This document shows positions 34,586 through 43,579 of a stretch of DNA of 64,000 nt, piece by piece. A model generated the notes under the pieces. That model ran no database searches and was not told the origin of the DNA. It saw only the letters and a program-made list of their open reading frames with translations. Source of the DNA: Enterococcus sp. HY326. GTDB lineage: Bacteria > Bacillota > Bacilli > Lactobacillales > Enterococcaceae. Positions within the stretch are counted from its first letter, which is position 1, and the number at the start of each line of letters is the position of its first letter. The position numbers and the translations under genes are program-made. The stretch is taken from the NCBI RefSeq assembly GCF_026157065.1, contig NZ_JANLGQ010000003.1, positions 310,001 to 374,000 of the forward strand. Reading direction: 5' to 3'.

Positions 34586-34607
34586 CTAGCTATTTATAAA
34601 TAGCTAG
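34586..34607. repeat. Perfect 22-base palindrome
   Basis: CTAGCTATTTA followed by its exact inverted copy. It lies between the binding-protein gene and the YesL-like gene and could be an operator or a cruciform-forming site; no T run follows. Confidence 0.6.
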
Positions 34608-34795
34608 AGACTATGACATTAGTTAAAGCAGAATTGAGCTTGGTGAGCATGATCAAATAAGAATTGCTAGATTTCTGGATTTATAATGAGAAAGTCTGGA
34701 ATGTGGAAGCAAATACACTCTAGTTCAAAATTGTATCTGTTGAAAAACTTGTGTCACAGTCTCTGGATATTTCAAAAGATAATGGAGGAACCAAA
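34608..34795 (+). other. Rest of the gap before the YesL-like gene
   Basis: A/T-rich, with no gene. I cannot place a convincing promoter, although the YesL-YesM-YesN genes probably start transcription here. Confidence 0.4.
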
Positions 34796-35410
34796 ATGGA
34801 AAGCAGCGGTATTCAACGTCTTTTTTATGTACTGTGGATGATTATTAAATTAAATCTGTATTTTGTACTTTTTTCTCTGATGGGAGGGATTCTACTAGGT
34901 GTTGGACCAGCCTTTCAAACGATGAACGATTTGTTAGTAGAGCACGGCCTTAATTACCAGGAGATTACCTTTAAGAAATTCTTAGCCGGTTGGAAAATGA
35001 ATTTTAAGCGAGGCAATCAGCACTTTCTCTTATTTTTTGGAATTATCAGTCTGTTAGGTTATAATTTGTACCTTTCAGTGCAAATTCAAGGACTGATGTG
35101 GCTAGTGATTGATTTTGCCTTGTTTTTCACCATTCTTTTAGTCAGCGTGTTATTTATCTATGTGACGCTTTATCAAACCAGCTACGACATTTCCCTTTTA
35201 AATGTGGTAAAATTAGCTTTCGTTAGTGTTTTCCTAAACTTCGGTACGTTTCTAAAAATTCTTTTTGGTGTGGTCAGTATCCTTTTTATCACTTGGCTTT
35301 TCAAAGGCTTGGTTCTTTTTGCCACCTTTGCCTTACTGATTATTTGGAGCGGCTATGCCACTAAAGAAAGTCGAACATTAGTAGAAAGAAAGTTGGCGGC
35401 TCATGGGTAA
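34796..35410 (+). CDS. YesL-like (DUF624) membrane protein
   Basis: 204 residues with about five membrane segments; DUF624 proteins accompany YesM/YesN-type two-component systems and LplABC-type importers. The GVGPAFQTMNDLL segment after the first membrane helix is typical. The function is unknown. TGGAGGA precedes the ATG at 34796. The sensor kinase gene overlaps its end by eight bases, so the two are probably translated together. Confidence 0.85.
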   Translation: MESSGIQRLFYVLWMIIKLNLYFVLFSLMGGILLGVGPAFQTMNDLLVEHGLNYQEITFKKFLAGWKMNFKRGNQHFLLFFGIISLLGYNLYLSVQIQGLMWLVIDFALFFTILLVSVLFIYVTLYQTSYDISLLNVVKLAFVSVFLNFGTFLKILFGVVSILFITWLFKGLVLFATFALLIIWSGYATKESRTLVERKLAAHG

Positions 35411-37127
35411 ATGGTGGCCTCGATTTAGTAAAAAAAAATATTTAATGAATCGTTTGATGCAAATTTACAGCCTTCTGTTAGTGGGAATCATCCTGCTGAC
35501 GGTGGCTGCTTTGTGCGTTTTTACGACCGATTCCAATTATAAAAAGCTGCAGGCTGAAATGGTCATTTTAGAAAATCGGATTAATAGCTATGTGATAGAT
35601 AAGGACAATACCATGAGCTTTTTATATATGGAATTGGCTAGTTCTAACACAGCAATTGACAATGTCCGTAAATATTTAACGCTGTCTCCCTCTGAGTATT
35701 TTACTTACACAGAAAAATTTTGGGAGGAGTATCAAAAAGACACCAGTATTTCTTCGACGGTCAGCGGTTTGTTTACAGCTTTTCCGGATTTAGACGAGCT
35801 GTATGTCACTTTAGAGGATTCTGAAGATTATCTGAAGGCTGACCGGATGAATCATAACGGTATTAAAGCGCAGGGGGAAATTAATCCTTCCGGCGGTTTT
35901 ATTGTCAATCGGCCGATTATCGATCAATATACCTCGCAAATCGTCGGGCAGATTTACGGTGTCTTTTCAGAGGAAGCTGTTTTAGGAACCTTTGCTGAGA
36001 CGATGGTGACAGAAGGAATTGATGCTTATATCTTTGATGCTGCTGATCAAGTAATGTTTTCTTCACAGCATCAAGTTTCTACAAGAGATTACCAAGTGTT
36101 GATGACCGGCATTAAAGAGGAAAAAATTCCGGCATCTTTTAAGAAAAAATATTACGTGCTGGAAAAAGAAACTAGTAAAAATAATTCCTACGTTTTAACC
36201 GCCAGTAAAAAAGTTTTGTGGACCAAAAATCTGCAAATTTTTGGTTTGATGATTCTCTTAGGGACAGCTTTGGCAGGGATTTTACTTTATACATTGAAAC
36301 GAACTTTTAATCGCTACTTCCAGCAAATTGAAACGATTGTCGGTATCACCCACAGTGTCGCAGAAGGAAATCTAGCCGAGCGCATTGATGTTGCGCAAGT
36401 TCAAGATGAGCTATTTGATCTTTCCGAAGCGATTAATTTTATGATTGGCAGCTTGGATCAATACATCAAAGATAATTATGAATTGGAAATCAAACAGCGG
36501 GATGCCCACATGCGGGCGCTGCAATCGCAAATCAACCCACATTTTTTATACAATACCTTGGAATATGTCAGAATGTACGCCTTAAGTAAGCAACAAGATG
36601 AGCTGGCGGATGTTGTCTATGCCTTTTCTGCGTTATTGCGAAACAATACCACCCAGGAGAAAACCACCTCGTTAAAGAAGGAAACGTCTTTTTGTGAGAA
36701 ATATGTTTATCTTTATCAGATGCGCTATCCCGATCGTGTAGCCTACCGCTTTACGATTGCGCCGGAACTAGAGGAATTAATTATTCCTAAATTTAGTTTA
36801 CAGCCTTTAGTGGAAAATTATTTTGTTCATGGCATTGACTACACCCGCAATGATAATGCCATCAGCTTAAAGGCCTTTTTTGAAAAAGAGGATATTGTCA
36901 TCAAGGTGATTGATAATGGTAAAGGTATGAGTCAACTAGCTTTGACTCAGCTACAAGAAAAATTAGCGGTAACAGAGGCACCGCTCACTACTTCGATTGG
37001 CCTCAGAAATGTTTATGAACGGCTGCAGCACTTTTTCGGAGAAGCTTTAACCCTGACCATCAAATCTGAATTGGGACAGGGAACAACCATCACCATTCGC
37101 ATCAAAGGAGGGAAACAGCTTGTATAA
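35403..37127 (+). CDS. Sensor histidine kinase, YesM-like
   Basis: 574 residues: membrane segment near residues 20-42, an extracellular dCache-like sensor region (about 45-275), second membrane segment (about 280-298), HAMP, then a His_kinase domain with SQINPHFLYNTLE (phospho-acceptor His about 380) and an HATPase domain with LQPLVENYF and DNGKGM. It would sense an external sugar or the loaded binding protein and phosphorylate the AraC-type regulator encoded next. It overlaps both neighbours by eight bases. Confidence 0.93.
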   Translation: MGKWWPRFSKKKYLMNRLMQIYSLLLVGIILLTVAALCVFTTDSNYKKLQAEMVILENRINSYVIDKDNTMSFLYMELASSNTAIDNVRKYLTLSPSEYFTYTEKFWEEYQKDTSISSTVSGLFTAFPDLDELYVTLEDSEDYLKADRMNHNGIKAQGEINPSGGFIVNRPIIDQYTSQIVGQIYGVFSEEAVLGTFAETMVTEGIDAYIFDAADQVMFSSQHQVSTRDYQVLMTGIKEEKIPASFKKKYYVLEKETSKNNSYVLTASKKVLWTKNLQIFGLMILLGTALAGILLYTLKRTFNRYFQQIETIVGITHSVAEGNLAERIDVAQVQDELFDLSEAINFMIGSLDQYIKDNYELEIKQRDAHMRALQSQINPHFLYNTLEYVRMYALSKQQDELADVVYAFSALLRNNTTQEKTTSLKKETSFCEKYVYLYQMRYPDRVAYRFTIAPELEELIIPKFSLQPLVENYFVHGIDYTRNDNAISLKAFFEKEDIVIKVIDNGKGMSQLALTQLQEKLAVTEAPLTTSIGLRNVYERLQHFFGEALTLTIKSELGQGTTITIRIKGGKQLV

Positions 37128-38613
37128 AGCCATGCTAGTAGACGATGAATACATGATTTTAGAAGGTCTCAAGCAAATCATTCCTTGGCAGGAGTTGGGG
37201 TTTGAGATTGTTAAGACTGCCCGCACTGGTCGTGAAGCTTTGGATTATCTAAAAGAACAGCCGGTGGATTTAATAATCAGCGATATTACAATGCCAGAAT
37301 TAAGCGGCATTCAGATGATTGGTGAAGCCTATGCTTTAGGTTACGATTTTTCAGCGGTTTTTCTCTCAGGCTATCAAGAATTTGAATACGTCAAAGAGGG
37401 CATTCGTTTAGGAGTAAAGGACTATTTAGTTAAGCCAGTGGACAAAGAGGAATTAACAGAGATAGTTAAGAAAATTCGTCAGGAATTAGACGATAAACAA
37501 TATCGCAAAGAGCAAGAGCAATTGTATACAGAAAGCTCCATCAGCCGTTGGTTAAATGATGAACTCAGCGAGCATGAATTTCTTGAATTAATGGAAAACC
37601 TTATGCTGAAAACGACTGGTCCCTTTACTGTTGTTAAGATAATGGGACCGGCCAATGAGCTGCTAATTTTAATGAAGGAGTTAAAGCTCAAAGGGCAAAA
37701 GCTTTTGATTACCAGCGGGCCTCAGCAAGACCAGCAACTGACGATTATTTTTCAAGGGGAACCGGCTGGCTTTAAACTATTTTTTGCCGATTTAAAACGC
37801 CGCTTCAACGAGACTATCATTATCTATCCTGGGGAAACCGTTCATGAATGGGAAAATGTGTATGAAAGCTATGAAAAAGTTCTGCAGATTGAAGAGCTAA
37901 ACAAATTTTATCCTGAGCTGTTGCCGAGTCAGCATTTGGATATGCTAGAGGAAATGACCGAACCGGAATTCTCCTTTTTTGGTTTTAATAAGTCCTTGAT
38001 GATTGGCGATGCTAAGACGATTCAACTGGAGCTGGATAAAATTTTTGCAGAGGTGCAAAGTCAGCATCTGCGGCCAGAAAATGCCCGCTACATTGCCTTT
38101 TTATTGTTTGCAGATATTTCCCGTCAATATCCGGTAATCACTAAAGCTGTCTATGAAGCGACGATTCAAAAGATTCGCAGTAGCACCACTCTTTACCAAC
38201 TGAAAAATGTCCTAGAAGAACTTTTGCAACTGGTCAGTGAGCAACCAGTGGAAAAGCAGCTGTCTGAGGTAAGCCAGCAGGTAATTGAAATCGTTCGAAA
38301 AAAATACAAGCAAGAACTGAGCTTGAAAAATGTCGCAGATGAATTGCATTTAAATGCGGTCTATTTAGGTCAGCTCTTTAAAAAAGAGCTCCACAGCAGT
38401 TTTGCTCAATATTTAAATCAAGTTCGAATTAAGAAAGCGCAACAGCTGTTACTCTACAGCAATCAAAATATCAATGAGATTGCAGATGCAATTGGCTACA
38501 ATAATACCAACTACTTTTCCAAGATGTTTAAAAAGCTCAACGGTATTACACCAAAGGAATTCAGAGAACAATATCTAACGGATTATTCTGAAGTCAAACA
38601 AGAAAAGAACTGA
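37120..38613 (+). CDS. Response regulator with AraC output domain, YesN-like
   Basis: 497 residues: receiver domain (acceptor Asp about 55 in LIISDITMPE), a long middle region, and a C-terminal AraC HTH pair (ELSLKNVADELHLNAVYLGQLFKKEL, then NINEIADAIGYNNTNYFSKMFKK). It starts with TTG at 37120, seven to eight bases after AAAGGAGG, inside the end of the kinase gene. The cognate kinase is the upstream YesM-like protein. Likely targets are the importer and perhaps the mannosidase genes. Confidence 0.92.
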   Translation: MYKAMLVDDEYMILEGLKQIIPWQELGFEIVKTARTGREALDYLKEQPVDLIISDITMPELSGIQMIGEAYALGYDFSAVFLSGYQEFEYVKEGIRLGVKDYLVKPVDKEELTEIVKKIRQELDDKQYRKEQEQLYTESSISRWLNDELSEHEFLELMENLMLKTTGPFTVVKIMGPANELLILMKELKLKGQKLLITSGPQQDQQLTIIFQGEPAGFKLFFADLKRRFNETIIIYPGETVHEWENVYESYEKVLQIEELNKFYPELLPSQHLDMLEEMTEPEFSFFGFNKSLMIGDAKTIQLELDKIFAEVQSQHLRPENARYIAFLLFADISRQYPVITKAVYEATIQKIRSSTTLYQLKNVLEELLQLVSEQPVEKQLSEVSQQVIEIVRKKYKQELSLKNVADELHLNAVYLGQLFKKELHSSFAQYLNQVRIKKAQQLLLYSNQNINEIADAIGYNNTNYFSKMFKKLNGITPKEFREQYLTDYSEVKQEKN

Positions 38614-38827
38614 TTGTGAAAACTTCGCAAAGAGCTCTGATAAGAACAGTTGATTGAAGGGAAGCTGTTTAGTTTTGAAACGGATTGGACAATAGGGATA
38701 AGAAAATTTTTCTTGTAAACAAGTTCTGTGATGTAGTCAGTTTCTATGCTACAGTCAGCTATTGATGGCCAAGTTCCTTGTATTTTGTCACAGGAATCTG
38801 AAATAAGCGCAGCATAATAGAAAGCAA
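38614..38827. other. Gap between convergent YesN and GH92 genes
   Basis: About 210 bases with no gene and no recognised repeat before the terminator structure. Confidence 0.4.
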
Positions 38828-38914
38828 AAAGCCGAAGACTTTATCAAATTCCGCAAGCGGGCCATACAAAGGCCCGCTGTAATCAGGAACTGTCGCTAAA
38901 GTGCTCGGCTATTT
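38828..38914. terminator. Two-level bidirectional terminator
   Basis: The inner stem AGCGGGCC (38856-38863) with GGCCCGCT (38871-38878) is perfect. The outer GCCGA/TCGGC joins A- and T-rich flanks. It lies between two convergent operons. Confidence 0.7.
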
Positions 38915-38928
38915 TATTACGAAAAATA

Positions 38929-41073
38929 TTAATTTTGAGTCAAAGAGAAGGGATAATCTGCCGCTTGATAACTTTGTGGATTTGGCACAATCCCCAAGTC
39001 ATACTGGATGTCGCCACCAGCCATTAAATCTTCATGGCTGAAAAATAATTTTTGATAAGGCTGATTATTTCGCAGTGTCTGGTGGATAAATTGTTGCTGC
39101 GGCTGATTGGGAGTTGCGCTAATTTCTAATTGTTTACCGTTTGATAAATGCACAACTGCTTTTTTAACTAGCGGCATGCCAATCACATATTCACCGGTGC
39201 CAGGAGTGACTGGATAAAAGCCCAACGAATTAAAGATGTACCAAGCTGAGGTGCTGCCATTATCCTCGTCACCGGGATAGCCGTCAATTCCTGCATGAAA
39301 GCATTCTGTTAGTAAATTTTTGATTAATGGCTGGGCCATTTCAGGACGGCCAACATAGCTAAACAGATAAGGATAGTGAAAGCTAGGCTGATTTGAAATT
39401 GCCAGCTGACCAAATTCAATGGCGGCCATTTCACTCATCTCGTGAATTTCAAAACCGTAGCCGGCGACATCAAATTTCGGTGCTTGATTACATAAGGTAA
39501 TTAGTTTTTCAGTAAAGGCAGAGGGACCGCCCATTTGCTGGACTAATCCGGCAAAGTCTTGGTAGACTGCAAAACTACTTTGCCATGCACTGCCTTCAGC
39601 GTAATCTTTTCCCCAACGAATCGGTGAAAAATCAGCTCTGAAATTTCCCTCTTGGTCTTTAGCCCGCATCAAACCGACCTTCGAATCAAAAATATTGCGG
39701 TAGTTCAAAGCTTGCTCCGCATAGTGTTGAGCAGTCTCGGTTTCCTGTAAAGTTTGAGCCACTTGACTGATACAAAAATCACTGTAGGCATAATCTAAGG
39801 TATGGTTGACTGATTCATGATAAGTACTTGGCACATATCCATATTTTAAGTAATCCAGCGTTCCTTGTCTGCCATAATTAGTGTTGTCGCTTTGTACCGT
39901 CGCACCTTTTTTCATCGCTTCTAAGAAATGAGGCATTAAATCTGGGCGAATCTTTTTAACAGCCGCATCGGCAATCACGGCATCAATCAAAGTACCAGGC
40001 ATTAGTCCTCGTTCATCTGGAGATAACCATTTTGGTAAAAAGCCGGTTTCTTGATAACTATTTAAAAAGCCCTCCAGCATATCAGCGAATTTTTCTTGAG
40101 CAATTAAAGAAAACAGGGGATAAACCGTTTTGTAAGTATCCCAAAAGCCATTATTGGTGTATAAACTGCCAGCTCTGATTTGTCGGCCCACTGTATCATA
40201 GTGGATCTTTTCACTGTTTACATCTAGTTCATAAAAAGTCTGAGGAAACAAAAAAGTTCGGTATAAATTGTGATAAAAGGTTTTCGTTTGGGCCGGATCA
40301 GTATGCTCGACTTCAATGCGTTTAAAGTAAGACTGCCATTCTTCTTGGCTCTTTTGACAGAAATCAGCTAAGGTAAGTTCTTTTTCTCTGTCAAGATTGA
40401 GCTGAGCTTGCTCTGGACTGATAAAGGAAGTCGCTAAATGGATAGATTGTTTTTGAATAGTGCCAAAAGCCAAACTAACCAAAGTTTGTTCTTCTTGATT
40501 TTTTTTGGTCACTGCTAAAATCGGTTCAGAAAAATGGAAGGTCAAATAAAAAGTAAAATCTGGGTCTTCACAGCCGCTAAAATTAACCAGGCTGGCTCGC
40601 AACTCATGATTATTAATCTGTTCTAGGTTTTTTAAGCCTGGAAAAGTCAGTAGCAAATTATTTTGCTTTTCTGAATAATTAATTTCAAGGGCCGCACCAT
40701 ACATGCTTGGCACTAGCGTTGAGGTAATATTGTAACGCAGTTGCTGAATAATAAGTTGATAGGGAGCAAAGGTCGCCTCTTCTGGACGATAGGAACTTTG
40801 AGCGTGAAATAAAGAGAGCTCGCTTAATTCTCCACTAAAAGGTGTCATAAGAAAATGACTAAAGTCTCCCATCCAAGGACTTGGCTGATGGGTCAAGCGA
40901 TAGCCTTGAAAGATGTGGTCATTAGGATGGAACCACCAGCTGCCTTTTTGATCCGTCGTTTGCGCTGCAAAATAATTCATGCCAAAGGGGACACCAGTAT
41001 AAGGCAGGCAATTTCCGTTTGAAAAACTGTGCTGGTTGGCTGTTCCGTGGCGGGTATCAATTGTTTCAATCAT
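38929..41073 (-). CDS. GH92 alpha-mannosidase, intracellular
   Basis: 714 residues without a signal peptide. GH92 enzymes are calcium-dependent inverting exo-alpha-mannosidases that trim alpha-1,2/1,3/1,4/1,6 links of N-glycans. The family landmarks are GNCLPYTGVPFGMNYF at the N-terminus, GFWDTYKTVYPL, and the C-terminal GDEDNGSTSAWYIFNSLGFYPV. AAAGGAGC precedes the ATG at 41073, which overlaps the end of the upstream regulator gene by eight bases. The exact linkage preference is not readable. It works with GH125 and GH38 enzymes encoded on the other strand. Confidence 0.92.
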   Translation of the reverse strand: MIETIDTRHGTANQHSFSNGNCLPYTGVPFGMNYFAAQTTDQKGSWWFHPNDHIFQGYRLTHQPSPWMGDFSHFLMTPFSGELSELSLFHAQSSYRPEEATFAPYQLIIQQLRYNITSTLVPSMYGAALEINYSEKQNNLLLTFPGLKNLEQINNHELRASLVNFSGCEDPDFTFYLTFHFSEPILAVTKKNQEEQTLVSLAFGTIQKQSIHLATSFISPEQAQLNLDREKELTLADFCQKSQEEWQSYFKRIEVEHTDPAQTKTFYHNLYRTFLFPQTFYELDVNSEKIHYDTVGRQIRAGSLYTNNGFWDTYKTVYPLFSLIAQEKFADMLEGFLNSYQETGFLPKWLSPDERGLMPGTLIDAVIADAAVKKIRPDLMPHFLEAMKKGATVQSDNTNYGRQGTLDYLKYGYVPSTYHESVNHTLDYAYSDFCISQVAQTLQETETAQHYAEQALNYRNIFDSKVGLMRAKDQEGNFRADFSPIRWGKDYAEGSAWQSSFAVYQDFAGLVQQMGGPSAFTEKLITLCNQAPKFDVAGYGFEIHEMSEMAAIEFGQLAISNQPSFHYPYLFSYVGRPEMAQPLIKNLLTECFHAGIDGYPGDEDNGSTSAWYIFNSLGFYPVTPGTGEYVIGMPLVKKAVVHLSNGKQLEISATPNQPQQQFIHQTLRNNQPYQKLFFSHEDLMAGGDIQYDLGIVPNPQSYQAADYPFSLTQN

Positions 41074-42103
41074 GTATAAGCTCCTTTGTCGATTGACGTG
41101 TAATTAAATGAATGGCGACTTTTTGACTGTCTGGTACTTGACCAGTTGTAATCCAAGTGATGAGGGCTTGACCAGCCAGCGCCCCGATTTCTTTAAAATT
41201 TTGCGAGATGGTGGTGAGACTAGGATCAACCAAGGCTGCAGCTTGAATATTATCAAAGCCAATCACCGACAGCTTCTCCGGTAATTGAAGACCCCCTTGT
41301 TTTAAAATCCGCATCGCTTCAATGGCCACCAAATCATTTTCGCAAACTAGGGCGGTAATCTGATTGGTTGTGACATATTCCAAGAGATTGTTTAAAGTTG
41401 CCCGCTGATCTTCTAAAGTAGTATGGAAGCTCAGCTGATGTTCACTAGTGCTGCGAATGTAGCCGAGGTAGCGCTGGCGGGTTGACTGAGGTAGCCGGTC
41501 ATTGCCAAAGATATAAGCAATTTTTTGATGCCCCAATGCAATCAAGTAATCACAGGCAACTTGTCCACCGGCTGAGTTATCAGAATAAATTGCCGGCAGA
41601 TTTAAATCATGCAGCTGCTTATCCAAGATAATTGTCGGAAATTGTTGCAGTGACAGTTCAAATAACAAATCTAAATGCTGATTTTCGTCATCAGCATAGT
41701 AAATCAAGCCGTCGAATTCTTGGGTAATCTCGTTGGCGTGATGGCTCGTTAGAAAATCAAAATTGGTCATCATCACTTCGAATTTTTCAGCCTGAACAAT
41801 CGGCAGCAGGCCTTCTGAAAAATTACCTAAAGAAAGGTCATTTGAAAAAGGTAGCAAAAATAAAATGCGTTTGGTGGTTAGTTTTTTTTGCGTTGACTTT
41901 TTGACGAAACTTCCTTTGCCTCTCGTCCGTTCAATCAACCCTAACTGTTCCAGTTCAGTCAACGCCCGCTTAGAGGTAATGCGGCTGACCTGATAACGAT
42001 CGGACAATTCTTTTTCGGTGGGCACTTGGCTACCCGGCTGTAAAGTTCCACTGAGAATTTTTTCTTTTAGATCATTTAAAATGGTTTGATATAAAGGTTC
42101 CAT
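41066..42103 (-). CDS. GntR-type HTH / LacI-type sensor repressor of the mannosidase genes
   Basis: 345 residues: an N-terminal GntR winged helix (about 1-70, PTEKELSDRYQVSRITSKRALTELEQLGLIERTRGKGSFV) and a periplasmic-binding-protein-like sugar sensor like that of LacI/GalR. This AraR-like fusion normally represses a sugar operon until its sugar binds. AGGAGGAG precedes the ATG at 42103. Two copies of TGATATATCA flank its divergent promoter region and are its probable operators, which would make it autoregulated. Confidence 0.9.
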   Translation of the reverse strand: MEPLYQTILNDLKEKILSGTLQPGSQVPTEKELSDRYQVSRITSKRALTELEQLGLIERTRGKGSFVKKSTQKKLTTKRILFLLPFSNDLSLGNFSEGLLPIVQAEKFEVMMTNFDFLTSHHANEITQEFDGLIYYADDENQHLDLLFELSLQQFPTIILDKQLHDLNLPAIYSDNSAGGQVACDYLIALGHQKIAYIFGNDRLPQSTRQRYLGYIRSTSEHQLSFHTTLEDQRATLNNLLEYVTTNQITALVCENDLVAIEAMRILKQGGLQLPEKLSVIGFDNIQAAALVDPSLTTISQNFKEIGALAGQALITWITTGQVPDSQKVAIHLITRQSTKELIHD

Positions 42104-42116
42104 AACTCCTCCTATT

Positions 42117-42126
42117 TGATATATCA
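42117..42126. promoter_or_regulatory. Operator copy 1 for the GntR-LacI repressor
   Basis: TGATATATCA, a perfect palindrome, with TT before and TAT after it. It lies just downstream of the predicted minus-strand transcription start. Confidence 0.7.
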
Positions 42127-42134
42127 TATTTTCT

Positions 42135-42162
42135 ATCTTACCACATTTATTTTTCCTGTAAA
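42135..42162 (-). promoter_or_regulatory. Promoter of the repressor-GH92 operon
   Basis: On the minus strand TTTACA (42162-42157) and TAAGAT (42140-42135) are 16 bp apart. Confidence 0.6.
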
Positions 42163-42180
42163 TCCCCAAAAAAACTTTTT

Positions 42181-42217
42181 TGAAAGCGTAGACAAAGTGA
42201 TTTTTCTATCGTATAAT
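42181..42217 (+). promoter_or_regulatory. Promoter of the GH125-GH38-ROK operon with perfect cre box
   Basis: TAGACA (42189-42194) and TATAAT (42212-42217) are 17 bp apart. TGAAAGCGTAGACA (42181-42194) matches the cre consensus at every specified base and covers the -35, so CcpA would block the polymerase. Confidence 0.8.
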
Positions 42218-42231
42218 CAAAAACGAATTAA

Positions 42232-42241
42232 TGATATATCA
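42232..42241. promoter_or_regulatory. Operator copy 2 for the GntR-LacI repressor
   Basis: TGATATATCA again, at about +9 to +18 of the + strand transcript. With copy 1 it shares TTGATATATCAT when read on the opposite strand. Confidence 0.7.
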
Positions 42242-42261
42242 ATTATGGAGGATTTACTAAA

Positions 42262-43551
42262 ATGGCTTACAAAGATATACCAAAATCAGTTGAGAATTTT
42301 ATGCAGACAATTACTGAAAAATGTGGAACCGAGCATGCCGATTGGGCAGAAAATTTTAATGCAGCCTTTGCCAACACTTTGTTAACGACTGTTAAACGTC
42401 AAGCAGACGGCACCACTTTTTTATTAACCGGTGATATTCCAGCGATGTGGCTGCGGGATTCAACCGCTCAAGTTCGTCCTTATTTAGTAGTCGCCAAGGA
42501 AGACGAAGAATTAGCCGCGATGATTGCCGGTCTGGTGAAGAAACAATTTTTCTATATCAATATCGATCCTTACGCCAATGCCTTCAATGAAACTGCCAAT
42601 CATGCTGGACACCAAAGCGACCACACTGAGATGAACGATTGGATTTGGGAACGGAAATATGAAATTGATTCCCTCTGTTACCCTGTGCAGCTAGCTTATC
42701 TAGTTTATAAAAATACTGGCAGAGCCGACCAATTCAATGCAGATTTCCTTGAAGGAGTAAAAAAAATCTTAACCGTATTTGAAACGGAGCAAGATCACAA
42801 TCAATCACCTTATGTATTTGAACGGGATACCACACGCCAAGAGGATACTTTAATCAATGACGGCCGAGGTGCTAAAGTAGTGCCCACCGGGATGACTTGG
42901 TCTGGCTTTAGACCAAGTGACGATGCCTGTCAATACGGTTATTTAGTGCCTTCCAATATGTTTGCCGTTGTTATCTTGGGCTATTTAGAAGAAATTTTTA
43001 GCCAGCTAATCCCTGATGAAGAGTTAGTGATTAGAGCAAGAAAATTGAAAGAAGCTATTCAAGCCGGCATTGAAAAATTTGGCCACACGAAAAATCAAGC
43101 GGGTGAAACGATTTTTGCCTATGAAGTTGATGGACAAGGCAACGCTACGGTGATGGACGACAGCAATGTACCGAACTTAATTTCAGGTCCTTACTTAGGC
43201 TATGGCCAAGTTGATGACGAGACTTATCTGGCTACCAGAAAAACTTTATTGAGTCCAGAAAATCCCTATTTTTATAGCGGCAAATTTGCCAGCGGAATTG
43301 GTTCTTCCCATACACCGGAAAATTATGTCTGGCCGATTGCCTTAGCTATGGAGGGGATGACTACCAAGGATAAAAATGAAAAGGTCCGCATTTTAAATCA
43401 GTTGGTGGCAACCGATGGCGGAACTCACTTGATGCATGAAGGCTTTGATGTGAATGACCCTAATCAATACACCCGTGAGTGGTTCTCTTGGGCCAATATG
43501 ATGTTTTGTGAATTAGTGATGGATTATTTTGATCTTCGCGTTGAAAAATAA
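42262..43551 (+). CDS. GH125 exo-alpha-1,6-mannosidase
   Basis: 429 residues, cytoplasmic, (alpha/alpha)6 barrel. GH125 enzymes are inverting exo-alpha-1,6-mannosidases acting on N-glycan cores. Landmarks are LLTGDIPAMWLRDSTAQVRPYL near residue 55, NETANHAGHQSDHTEMNDWIWERKYEIDSLCYP near 115, and GSSHTPENYVWPIALAMEG near 350. TGGAGG precedes the ATG at 42262. First gene of the operon, under cre and the two-operator system; the GH38 gene follows within 30 bases. Confidence 0.93.
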   Translation: MAYKDIPKSVENFMQTITEKCGTEHADWAENFNAAFANTLLTTVKRQADGTTFLLTGDIPAMWLRDSTAQVRPYLVVAKEDEELAAMIAGLVKKQFFYINIDPYANAFNETANHAGHQSDHTEMNDWIWERKYEIDSLCYPVQLAYLVYKNTGRADQFNADFLEGVKKILTVFETEQDHNQSPYVFERDTTRQEDTLINDGRGAKVVPTGMTWSGFRPSDDACQYGYLVPSNMFAVVILGYLEEIFSQLIPDEELVIRARKLKEAIQAGIEKFGHTKNQAGETIFAYEVDGQGNATVMDDSNVPNLISGPYLGYGQVDDETYLATRKTLLSPENPYFYSGKFASGIGSSHTPENYVWPIALAMEGMTTKDKNEKVRILNQLVATDGGTHLMHEGFDVNDPNQYTREWFSWANMMFCELVMDYFDLRVEK

Positions 43552-43579
43552 AAAAATTAGACACAGCAGGAGCTCTGAT

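Noticed and set aside
34751-34795. Longer start of the YesL-like protein
   Set aside because: The upstream GTG lacks a ribosome site, while TGGAGGA stands before the ATG at 34796.
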